The notes beneath the pieces were generated by a model. The model did no database searches. It was given only the letters and a program-made list of their open reading frames with translations, and had not been told where the DNA came from. Source: Bacteroidales bacterium (lineage in GTDB: Bacteria > Bacteroidota > Bacteroidia > Bacteroidales > GCA-2748055). Taken from it: a stretch of 64,000 nucleotides of DNA. This document shows, piece by piece, positions 25,229 to 33,880 of this stretch. The translations under genes were made by a program, and so were the position numbers. Where the stretch lies: positions 1-64,000 of the forward strand of contig JAGLOO010000028.1 of assembly GCA_023138875.1 (NCBI GenBank), written 5' to 3'. How positions within the stretch are numbered: the stretch's first letter is position 1; every line of letters starts with the position of its first letter.

Positions 25229-28200
25229 ATGACAACGGGGATTGGGAAATTGTTGCAGATTGAGCAGGGCAACCGGCCTATGATCGGGGCATTGCTGTTG
25301 CAGGCCATTTGTACGGGGATTTTTACGGGAGCCCTGGAATTGGTGGCCACTGCCATTTTCCTGGAAACATTTGGTGCAGAGCGTATCCCGCTTGCAATGA
25401 TGATCTCTGGTGGTGCAGGTATGCTGATTGCTTCTATCTACAGCTATTTCAGCAAGCAACTGGGTGTACGGTCGTTCGGTATTTTGAACCTGGTAGCGGT
25501 GATGGGAATAACTGCCGCGCTGTTGGTGGGATTCCGCATTCTTCAGGAAGATCATTTTAACTTTGTTGTTTTCGTCTTAATGGGGCCGCTGGTCCTGATT
25601 ACACTGCTTGGTTTCTGGATCACAGTAAGGGGTTTTCTGTCGCCCAGCAAAGGAAAGCAATTGTCCGGACTTATCGAAGTTGCCCTGGTAGCAGGGATGG
25701 TCCTGGCCTTTCTGGCAACTCCGTTGCTGATCCGGATAGGTTTGAAGATCCAGAATGTACTATACATTGGGATGGGCAGCCTTATTATAGCGACGGCTGC
25801 ACAGTTGTATGTGTTGACTGGGCTCGGAAGAAGTCAGCCCCAATTAGGGGAAAGGGTCAAAAGTACCGGTCCGTTGAATCTTTTTTCTCACAGGTATACT
25901 GCGCTAATGGCCGCATTTGTGATTTTTGGGGTAGCAGTTACCGTAGTGCTCAATTATTCTTTCCTCTGGGTGACCGGGAGCCGGTATGCCGGTGGGATTG
26001 AACTGATCTCTTTTCTCGGATATTTCTCAGGGGTCATGATGGTCCTTGCATGGACGATAAAAAGGTTTCTGTTTGGTGTGATCAAGAGACGGTTCGGGAT
26101 CAGGACGACACTGCTCCTTTCACCGGTACTGCTGCTGATACTGACCATCGCTTCGGCCATTGTTGGGGAAAGCTATGGGTTCAGCGGTGAAGCACATGTC
26201 TTTACCTATTTCTTCCTGGTGATCATATTTTCAAAATTTGTCAACCGGTCCCTCAAGGAGTCCATGGAAGATCCGTCCCTGAACCTGATATACCAGTCGC
26301 TGGATCCCAGGGAGCGGCACAACGTGCAATCGGGTATCGAAGGTTTACTGAGTCAGACCGGGGTTTTTTCTGTTGGTTTGTTCCTGGCCTGTTTTGTGCT
26401 GATCAGTTTTGTGGAGATCATCCATGTTACCTATGTACTGTTTATTTTTATGGTGGTTTGGTTTTTTGTGGGCCTAGCACTCTACAGGAGCTATCGCAGG
26501 ATGCTGAAGGTTACACTTGAGTCGAACCGGATCAGGGATCATGTGGATCTGAGTCTGCAGGATTTGATAAAGCTAGACCTGGAGCAGACTGCGTTTCCCA
26601 TGGAGCTGCTGGAATTCAATCCATACTATTTCCACTATACTTCCAGGGAAAACCTGCTTTTCCTGCTGGGACATTCTCATTTGGGGGTTCGCGGCCTGAT
26701 CTGGGACCATCTCCTCAAGTCATCGCCGGGCTTGCCCGAATTGACAATCAGCCAGTTACTGGTCAATGAAACGGAACCTGAAATCAAAGAAAGAATCAGG
26801 AAGCTGGGTCAGCGAAAATTAAAGACCAGGCTTGGGTTGCAGGAAGCCTTCATCAGGGAGCGGCTCGACAGGTTCACAGATGAAAGTCCTGAACAGGACA
26901 AGGCCATCGGGGATGCTTTTCAATCGGGAGTAGAGAATGAAATCTATGCAGCATTGTACCATGTGGCCGAGGAACAGGACCGGACCTATTTTCCTGAAGT
27001 GATTTCATTGTTGAGGGACAGGAATCCCAATATAAAAAGTGTGGCTATCTCTACAGCCGGATTGATCGATGCCAGCGGAAACGGAACCCAGCTCATCGCG
27101 CTCCTTGATCATCCTGAATTGTATGCTGCAGCCTGGTCCGCTCTGGTTAAACAGGGGGAGAAGGTATTCGAAGATCTGGAAACAGCATTTCATAAGCCAG
27201 GAGCAGACATCAAGCTGCAAAGGCGCATCATATCGATCATATCTGCCATTGGAGGAGCGCAGTCCGTTCAACTGCTCCTTAACAAACTGGATTACCATCA
27301 CAGAGAGGTCTTTTATATGGTAGTCAGGGGATTATATGACAACCAATTCCAGGCATCCGAAATACAGTTGGCCACCATTTCGAATGCCATTATCAGGATG
27401 GTACATACCGGAACATGGAACCTGGCCGCCAAGATCTCCGTTAGGACCGACGATCCGGGAGGGAGCCTGGCAATGGCCATCGATCATGAAATATGGGATG
27501 TTAATGAAGTGATCCTGATGTTAATGGCCATGATCTATGATCGGCGATCCATCCATCGCATCAAACTGAATCTGCTGGATAAGAATTCAGATGATCGGGG
27601 AATGGCCATTGAATTGCTGGACCTCCTGTTGAAAGAACCTTTAAAGACAGTTCTCATATCCTATTTCCATGATGTTTCAGTGCGGGAAAAAATTTACAAG
27701 CTCCATGTGCTGTTCCCGGTAGACATATTCCCTGTTGAAACATTACTTAAAAGGATTCTGAACCGGGATGGCATGCAAATGGGTGATTTTATCAGAATCT
27801 GTGTACTTGAGAGAATGGGCAATATGGACCGTTTTTTTGATGAACAGCAAATTATTGCACAGGGATTTCATCCAAATCCCAAAATTCGTGAAACCGCAGC
27901 GCAATTGTTACGTAAAAATGATCCAGAGCGGTACAATATGGTTACGGAAAGGTTGGATTTTCCAGACAACAGTTTCCCAAGCCATGAGGATGCAGCCAGG
28001 TGGTATATGGATACCACCAGGAGGCTGACCGCCTGGAAGTTATTTATGAACGTTGGAATAAGCGCCCTGTTTAAGCTGGTTTCAGGACTGCATCCATACT
28101 CCGAAGATTTACTTGTCGAGGGAGATTATGTGGTTTTAGCCAGATCAGCTTCAGCGGAGGATTTTAGTCCTCTCTCATCAGGGATTGCGATAATTGCGGT

Positions 28201-28366
28201 ACACCAGCCTGAAATTCTGGAGCAAATTCGTTATCTTGGGACAATTGGAACGTGTGAGGCGTATTTGATGGAGAGGGAAGAATTCATTGAACTATTGTTT
28301 GATGACAGGAGTTTATTGCACGTTTTTTGTGCATTCTTAAACAAGACCACCAGAAAAGTGGTTTAA
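25229..28366 (+). CDS. MFS-like membrane protein with HEAT repeats and degenerate cNMP-like tail
   Basis: 1045 residues from ATG 25229; the frame extends upstream to 24971 but that part is not protein-like and overlaps the opposite gene. About twelve membrane segments fill residues 18-420 (for example MIGALLLQAICTGIFTGALELVATAIF and a second half after RYTALMAAFVIFGVAVTVV), resembling nucleotide-transporter-like MFS proteins. Residues about 450-940 are helical repeats of HEAT type (HLGVRGLIWDHLL, VISLLRDRNPNIKSVAISTAGLI). The last 100 residues (LLVEGDYVVLAR, IRYLGTIGTCEAYLMEREEF) recall a cyclic-nucleotide-binding fold without its phosphate-binding cassette. First gene of a five-gene run. Function not known. 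Confidence 0.72.
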   Translation: MTTGIGKLLQIEQGNRPMIGALLLQAICTGIFTGALELVATAIFLETFGAERIPLAMMISGGAGMLIASIYSYFSKQLGVRSFGILNLVAVMGITAALLVGFRILQEDHFNFVVFVLMGPLVLITLLGFWITVRGFLSPSKGKQLSGLIEVALVAGMVLAFLATPLLIRIGLKIQNVLYIGMGSLIIATAAQLYVLTGLGRSQPQLGERVKSTGPLNLFSHRYTALMAAFVIFGVAVTVVLNYSFLWVTGSRYAGGIELISFLGYFSGVMMVLAWTIKRFLFGVIKRRFGIRTTLLLSPVLLLILTIASAIVGESYGFSGEAHVFTYFFLVIIFSKFVNRSLKESMEDPSLNLIYQSLDPRERHNVQSGIEGLLSQTGVFSVGLFLACFVLISFVEIIHVTYVLFIFMVVWFFVGLALYRSYRRMLKVTLESNRIRDHVDLSLQDLIKLDLEQTAFPMELLEFNPYYFHYTSRENLLFLLGHSHLGVRGLIWDHLLKSSPGLPELTISQLLVNETEPEIKERIRKLGQRKLKTRLGLQEAFIRERLDRFTDESPEQDKAIGDAFQSGVENEIYAALYHVAEEQDRTYFPEVISLLRDRNPNIKSVAISTAGLIDASGNGTQLIALLDHPELYAAAWSALVKQGEKVFEDLETAFHKPGADIKLQRRIISIISAIGGAQSVQLLLNKLDYHHREVFYMVVRGLYDNQFQASEIQLATISNAIIRMVHTGTWNLAAKISVRTDDPGGSLAMAIDHEIWDVNEVILMLMAMIYDRRSIHRIKLNLLDKNSDDRGMAIELLDLLLKEPLKTVLISYFHDVSVREKIYKLHVLFPVDIFPVETLLKRILNRDGMQMGDFIRICVLERMGNMDRFFDEQQIIAQGFHPNPKIRETAAQLLRKNDPERYNMVTERLDFPDNSFPSHEDAARWYMDTTRRLTAWKLFMNVGISALFKLVSGLHPYSEDLLVEGDYVVLARSASAEDFSPLSSGIAIIAVHQPEILEQIRYLGTIGTCEAYLMEREEFIELLFDDRSLLHVFCAFLNKTTRKVV

Positions 28367-28397
28367 GAATGTAGTGTTAAAGATAATGAATTGAATT

Positions 28398-31300
28398 ATG
28401 GGTGAACCCTCAATGATAGATACCGGGGTACTTCAGAGAAATCCATTTCCGGGTATCAGACCATTTACCAGTGCCGAGGATAAGTTTTTCTTTGGCCGGG
28501 AGGTAGCTGTTGGAGAAGTGTTGAACTTGCTTCTGGCAAACAGGTTTGTGGCCCTTGTGGGAGCTTCTGGGAGCGGGAAAACATCCCTCATTCAGTCAGG
28601 GATCATACCTGCATTGCTCACTGATGAAAAACAGGAATGGGTTCCTGTTACCATTCGACCGGGACTTAAGCCGGTGGAAAGCCTGATCCGTGGATTCCAG
28701 CAGGTATTTCCAAAAAAAATGAAGGAGCCGGATGTGCAGTCATTCCTCTCCGGTACCCAGAGCCTGGGTGACCTGATCAATGAAAAAGGATTGGGTAGTC
28801 ACAATTACTACCTTGTGGTGGACCAGTTCGAAGAGCTGTTTCGGAGCGGACCAACCATTAGGAAGAGCGGTAAGAATCCAGACACTTCGCGGTTTGTGGA
28901 TCTCCTGGTAAATGCAGCCAGGAATGAACACCCCGGGATTTTTGTCATGATTTCCATCCGTATGGATTTCATCGACTCCTGTTCAGCTTACCGTGCACTT
29001 ACCGAGCAGATGAACAGAAGCAAATACCTGCTTCCACAAATGACCGGGGAAGCATTATCAAAAGCCATTATGGGGCCCATCCAACAGTCAGGGGCTTCGG
29101 TTGAACCCGGATTTGCTGAGCATTTGCTTGATGATCTGGAGGAGGCGGAGACCCAGCTTCCACTCCTGCAACATGCCCTCATGCGCACATGGGATTACTG
29201 GACATTCCAGGGGGATGTAAATCAACCCATTTCCATCAGTGATTACCAGACCATCGGGACCATTAAAACTGCTCTTAGTGATCACCTGGATGAGGCTTAT
29301 GAAGAATTGAATGACAATCAGAAAGTAATCTGTGAGCGGTTGTTCAAATCCATCACTTCCAGAAGCGAAAAACACATTGGTTTCCGCCGTCAGGCCTCCC
29401 TGGGAAATATCGCCAGAATTGCACAGTGCAACCTGGATGAGATGGCAGATGTGGTGGAAGTGTTCAGGAAACCGGGCCGTTCATTCCTCTCACCTCATAC
29501 AGCGGTAACACTTTCATCGGATAGTTATATTGAACTTTCACATGAATCCCTGATCAATAACTGGGACAGACTGCAAACATGGGTGGACGAAGAGGCTGAA
29601 TCCCTTAAAATGTACCTCAGGCTCTCCGAAGCCTCTGCACTCTATCAGCAGGGCAGAACTGAGTTGTGGAAACCACCGGAACTTCAACTGGCCCAGAAGT
29701 GGAGAGATATACAGAAACCTACGCCTGCCTGGGGAGTTCAATACAATCCGGCTTTTGAAAGGGCAATGGTCTTTTTGAGTACCAGCCAGGAGGAATACCA
29801 ATGGGAGGAAGAGCGTAAAGTCATTCTTCAGCGAAGGAGGCTGATCATGAACCGCTCCATCGCGATTTTCATGGGTGTACTGGTGGTTGTTCTTGCAGTT
29901 ATCTTCATTGGTACAAGGAACAGGCTGGGCACCACCGAGCAGCCTGTACAATTGTCAGACCAGGAGTACATTTCCGGAGCCGGGAGTCAGCAAACAACTC
30001 CTGCAACTGAAGAGCGCGTAACTCAGGATCTGACCACGGAGACAGTTCCGGATCCTGGTCCTGTTGACGTTGAAGAAATGCCCCCTGTTCGTATAGATGA
30101 TAACAGACAGCGGCGGAATACCGACGAATCCCTGAGGTCGACCTCAAGAACTTCTGCCACATCTTCACGGGAAGAGCGAACCTCATCATCCCGGCAGCAG
30201 GCAGCAACCGGTTCCCGGCAGTCAGGTGCTGAAAATACTCCGGCCAGTACCACAGAAGCTGCGGACCTGGAGATCCAGAGAAGGGTGTTGTCCATCGCTA
30301 AGGATGTGGCTGTAAAGAGTACGGAGATCTCAAGGAATACTGACCTGCAGGGTCTGTTGGCTTTCCAGGCTTACCAGATTAACTCCAGGTATAATGGCAG
30401 ATACTATGATGTGGACATATACAACGGACTTTATGCAGCTTTGAAAAAACTCATATCCCCTGCCTATAACATCTATCCCAACCTGAGGAATTCCATCAAG
30501 GCCATTGAATGGCTCGACAGAACAGGCAGCATCCTGACCGCAAGCAGTGACGGATCGGTCATGATACTGCCCGGGAATTATGCAAACAGGGCTTCCCAGA
30601 TAAGTCTGTCCAATACAGGATTTAACAACGAATGCCTTGCCCTCAGTGCCAATGAGAGGATAGCTGCAGTGGGTACCAATGGAGGTGGTTTACTTTTTCT
30701 GGAGCTTGAAAACAAGGGTAGTATTATTCATCAGAACACTGAGCAGGGTAAAATCGTACTGTTCCTGCAAAACCTGGGGAATTCAGGAAGCTTAATTTCT
30801 GCAGGGACCGACAACCGCATTTTGAAATGGGAATATGACAGCTTTGAAAGTTCAGAACTTGTGTCCACCGGGGCAAGGCCTTCGGCACTGGCTACCTCCT
30901 CCGATGGTCGGAAAGCAGTTATTGGTACAAGGGATGGAAAGCTATTCGAATTGAATGTGAATAATCCGGATGGCATGAAGCAATTGACTGACTTCGGACG
31001 CAATCATGTGAGGGCTGCGGTCTATAGTCCGGGTGGACAGAACCTGGTGGTTGGACTCCTGGATGGATCACTTTGGGTGCTGGCCGGTGAAGGTCGCCGC
31101 CGCATTGCCACCTTAAGAGGACCCGATGCCCGGGTGACTGATCTGGCCTACAGTCCCGATGGGAGATTCCTGGTGGCTGCTTCCCACGATGGTAACGTCT
31201 ACATGTGGAATACTTCTGACTGGAACAACCCGCCCATAGTCTTCACCGAGAACAATGGATTTGTCCTTTCGGTCTGTTTCAGCAGAAGCAGTGGTTACTT

Positions 31301-31469
31301 TTACAGTGGCAGTGTAGATTATCCGCGTCTGATTGGAAGGCCTTCAGAATCAGCACAGATGGTGACCGATTTTTGTGCGTTGGTTGGAAGGAACCTGACC
31401 CAGGCGGAATGGGATCAGTATTTTGGAAGTGATATTCCCTATGAAGAAACCTGCACCGGGGTGAATTAA
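28398..31469 (+). CDS. nSTAND NTPase with central membrane segment and WD40-like repeats
   Basis: 1023 residues. The N-terminus has the nSTAND1 signature NPFPGIRPFTSAEDKFFFGRE (about 15-35), Walker A GASGSGKTS (55-63) and Walker B LVVDQFEELF (139-148), followed by a winged-helix and helical part. One strong membrane segment lies at about 482-506 (IAIFMGVLVVVLAVIFIGT). A Ser/Thr/Glu/Arg-rich linker (about 507-625) leads to helices (LQGLLAFQAYQINSRYNGR) and a WD40-like propeller (about 690-1000, SPDGRFLVAASHDGNVYMWNT). With the positive residues before the segment, the NTPase would be cytosolic and the propeller periplasmic. Known STAND proteins are signal-gated switches; what this one senses is unknown. 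It follows the MFS-HEAT gene by 31 bases. Confidence 0.82.
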   Translation: MGEPSMIDTGVLQRNPFPGIRPFTSAEDKFFFGREVAVGEVLNLLLANRFVALVGASGSGKTSLIQSGIIPALLTDEKQEWVPVTIRPGLKPVESLIRGFQQVFPKKMKEPDVQSFLSGTQSLGDLINEKGLGSHNYYLVVDQFEELFRSGPTIRKSGKNPDTSRFVDLLVNAARNEHPGIFVMISIRMDFIDSCSAYRALTEQMNRSKYLLPQMTGEALSKAIMGPIQQSGASVEPGFAEHLLDDLEEAETQLPLLQHALMRTWDYWTFQGDVNQPISISDYQTIGTIKTALSDHLDEAYEELNDNQKVICERLFKSITSRSEKHIGFRRQASLGNIARIAQCNLDEMADVVEVFRKPGRSFLSPHTAVTLSSDSYIELSHESLINNWDRLQTWVDEEAESLKMYLRLSEASALYQQGRTELWKPPELQLAQKWRDIQKPTPAWGVQYNPAFERAMVFLSTSQEEYQWEEERKVILQRRRLIMNRSIAIFMGVLVVVLAVIFIGTRNRLGTTEQPVQLSDQEYISGAGSQQTTPATEERVTQDLTTETVPDPGPVDVEEMPPVRIDDNRQRRNTDESLRSTSRTSATSSREERTSSSRQQAATGSRQSGAENTPASTTEAADLEIQRRVLSIAKDVAVKSTEISRNTDLQGLLAFQAYQINSRYNGRYYDVDIYNGLYAALKKLISPAYNIYPNLRNSIKAIEWLDRTGSILTASSDGSVMILPGNYANRASQISLSNTGFNNECLALSANERIAAVGTNGGGLLFLELENKGSIIHQNTEQGKIVLFLQNLGNSGSLISAGTDNRILKWEYDSFESSELVSTGARPSALATSSDGRKAVIGTRDGKLFELNVNNPDGMKQLTDFGRNHVRAAVYSPGGQNLVVGLLDGSLWVLAGEGRRRIATLRGPDARVTDLAYSPDGRFLVAASHDGNVYMWNTSDWNNPPIVFTENNGFVLSVCFSRSSGYFYSGSVDYPRLIGRPSESAQMVTDFCALVGRNLTQAEWDQYFGSDIPYEETCTGVN

Positions 31470-31484
31470 TTAAAACAATCTGAT

Positions 31485-32630
31485 ATGCGTAAATGGATTC
31501 TTCTTATTCCTCTGGTTGTATGGTATCAATCGATCCAGGCCCAGGATATGGTTGGGTGCCCCCAGCTTCTTGAAGACGCAAAGGAAGCATATGCAGCCGG
31601 GATGGTAGAACTGGTGCCAGAACTATTGTTGCCCTGCCTTGAATCAGGACTGTCGGGAGTCCTCTTGCAGGAAGCATACAAGCTGATGATCAATGCCTAT
31701 CTTTTCGATTATCTGCCTGAACAGGCCGATAGCCTTATGAGTGATTATCTTGACGAATTTCCCGAATACCAGTCAGTTCCAGCCGATCCTGCTGAATTCA
31801 CTCTTCTTCTTAAAACCCACCAGCAGAGTAGGGCTGAGCAACAGACTGCCATAGCAGAACAGAACAGGATCAGGGAACGGGAACTATTAGCGGAAAAAGA
31901 GCGAGAAGAAGAGAGGAGAGTGCAGCAAAGAAAGCAACGGCCCGATCGTGGAGAATCATCAGGCTCCTTTGGATTCTTGCTGGGTTTAAATGGATCTTTT
32001 CCACAGGTCATTGAACGTTACAGCACGGGTAATCCTCTGCAGGACAAGGGCAGCTTTGGAATGGCCGCACCAGGATTCCTGCTGGGGGGCTCCATGAACC
32101 TTTCCCTGGGGAGGATTGCGGAGACCAGTGTTGAGTTCATGTATAACAGGACCAGGTTTAATTATGTGGCTTCACCATTTTCATTTACCAGTTACGATTA
32201 TGATGAATTTGAAAATCGGATCTGGTTGCCTGTTTCCATGATATTGAATCTGAATCCGGATAGCCGGACCAGTGTTTACCTGCGTTTTGGTATCGTTGCG
32301 GACTATTTGCTTTCCGCTTCTGCCTCTGCCACAAGAAGTTACACAGAGACAGGCACCATATACCTGAGGGATGTTGTTGTGGAGAAAATGAAGATCACAG
32401 ACTCAAGGGCCCGGATGAATTTGCATGGAATGGCAGGATTGGGAATTAGAATTCCTTTAGAGAGTGCATTTATTTTCGTGGAAACCAGGTTCACATCAGG
32501 CCTGTTCCTGGTTAACAGGGGAGAGAATCGTTACGATAACGATGATATAACCTGGCTGATTTATCACGTGGACAGTGATTTCAGGATTCATCAACTAAGT
32601 TTGTCCGCAGGGATCGCATGGAATCTTTAA
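31485..32630 (+). CDS. Outer-membrane beta-barrel protein with helical periplasmic part
   Basis: 381 residues. Signal peptide MRKWILLIPLVVWYQSIQAQ, then a short alpha-helical TPR-like part (about 28-100, AKEAYAAGMVELVPELLLPCLESG), a charged coiled coil (about 112-150, EQNRIRERELLAEKEREEERR) and from about 158 a porin-type barrel of alternating strands ending ITWLIY…SLSAGIAWNL with a terminal hydrophobic strand. It would plug into the outer membrane with its helical arm in the periplasm, where the propeller of the preceding gene also lies. It begins 15 bases after the STAND gene. No named family recognised. Confidence 0.75.
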   Translation: MRKWILLIPLVVWYQSIQAQDMVGCPQLLEDAKEAYAAGMVELVPELLLPCLESGLSGVLLQEAYKLMINAYLFDYLPEQADSLMSDYLDEFPEYQSVPADPAEFTLLLKTHQQSRAEQQTAIAEQNRIRERELLAEKEREEERRVQQRKQRPDRGESSGSFGFLLGLNGSFPQVIERYSTGNPLQDKGSFGMAAPGFLLGGSMNLSLGRIAETSVEFMYNRTRFNYVASPFSFTSYDYDEFENRIWLPVSMILNLNPDSRTSVYLRFGIVADYLLSASASATRSYTETGTIYLRDVVVEKMKITDSRARMNLHGMAGLGIRIPLESAFIFVETRFTSGLFLVNRGENRYDNDDITWLIYHVDSDFRIHQLSLSAGIAWNL

Positions 32631-32651
32631 AACCCATAGAAGTATTAGAAC

Positions 32652-33851
32652 ATGACATACAGAATATTCATTATAGCCGGATTGCTTGGATTGCTGTTTT
32701 CGTGTGAACGGGAGATGTCTCCTGAACAATCTGAGAAGTTTATTAAATTTTTTGGCAATTACCTGATGGATGAGGCCAGGGATGTGGAGGTACTTGAGGA
32801 TGGGGGGTATGCCATCTGTGGGATTGATTCCCTGCCTGACCAGGGTAAACGAATGGTGTTGATCGTTACCGATAAATTTGGAAATGTTAAAACAGGGTTT
32901 CCGCAATATTATTCAGAAGCAGGATTGAATTCAGGGGCCAATACCCTTGTAGTAAAGCGGGGAGGACAGGGTGGATACCTGCTATGCGGCTATGTTGAGC
33001 GGCCGGTGGATGGAGCAACGAAGGTGCAGAAGGATATGTTCCTTGTGCGAACATCCAGTTCCGGACAGGAGATATGGCAAAGGAGTTATGGTTCATCAGA
33101 GGATGAGGTGGTCCTCCATGCAGCGGAAAGGGTCTCCTCAGGTTTTATGTTGGCAGGTTACCAGGTGAAGGATGGTAAGTCTGATATCCTGATCATGGGT
33201 GTGGACCAGGATGGAGATTCCATCCGGCTTAGTTTTAATTACAACAATCCTTTCGCCGACAATGCTGCCGCCAATTTCATCCTGAATACGGGTGATGGCT
33301 ATTTATGCGTTTGTACGTACGATAAGATCAGTGATGCCGGTACTGATATCCTGATCCTGAATTTTGATGATGAATTGAATCCCAATGCTGAATACCTCAA
33401 AGGAGATATTGATGAGTTTGGCCGGTGCATCATTGAGGATGGACCCGACCGTTACCTGGTCCTGGGGAACCGGATCAATATTTCAGGGAGAAGCGAGATG
33501 GTTATTCATTTGATAGAAACAGATGGCCTGTTGGTCACAAAATCCTTATTGCTTGCAACCATTTCGGAGCAAGGTACAGACTTAATAGCAAAACGGTTTG
33601 TGAAAACAACAGCAGGTAGTTATGCCATCGTTGGCACCAGACAATCTGATGAGGATCAGGAGATTTTTCTTCAGTTTCTTTCGTCCGAATACTCAGTGGC
33701 CGAGCGGGTGCTGTACGGTTCCACCGGGGACCAGTCCGGTGCCGACATTGATCTCCCTGAAAATGGAGGGATCATCCTTTTAGGCACCAGCGATTTTGAA
33801 AGAAACAGCATGATTTCATTGATCAAAACCGATGATTCCGGTAATCTCTAA
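32652..33851 (+). CDS. Lipoprotein with repeated beta-propeller-like motifs
   Basis: 399 residues. Lipobox at LLGLLFSC (C18). The mature part repeats a pattern of the sort GGYAICGI…, GGYLLCGYVE…DMFLVRTSSSGQEIWQRSYGSSEDE, SGFMLAGYQ…DILIMGVDQDGDS, DGYLCVCTYD…DILILNFDDE and GGIILLGTSD. This is the delta-60-like or quinoprotein-like propeller wording common in secreted Bacteroidota proteins. Six or seven blades can be drawn. Gene four of the operon, 21 bases after the barrel gene and 29 before the next start. It probably sits on the outer membrane and may bind its neighbours; a ligand is not visible. Confidence 0.75.
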   Translation: MTYRIFIIAGLLGLLFSCEREMSPEQSEKFIKFFGNYLMDEARDVEVLEDGGYAICGIDSLPDQGKRMVLIVTDKFGNVKTGFPQYYSEAGLNSGANTLVVKRGGQGGYLLCGYVERPVDGATKVQKDMFLVRTSSSGQEIWQRSYGSSEDEVVLHAAERVSSGFMLAGYQVKDGKSDILIMGVDQDGDSIRLSFNYNNPFADNAAANFILNTGDGYLCVCTYDKISDAGTDILILNFDDELNPNAEYLKGDIDEFGRCIIEDGPDRYLVLGNRINISGRSEMVIHLIETDGLLVTKSLLLATISEQGTDLIAKRFVKTTAGSYAIVGTRQSDEDQEIFLQFLSSEYSVAERVLYGSTGDQSGADIDLPENGGIILLGTSDFERNSMISLIKTDDSGNL

Positions 33852-33880
33852 ATGCTGTTTTGCAAAGTAATACGATCATT

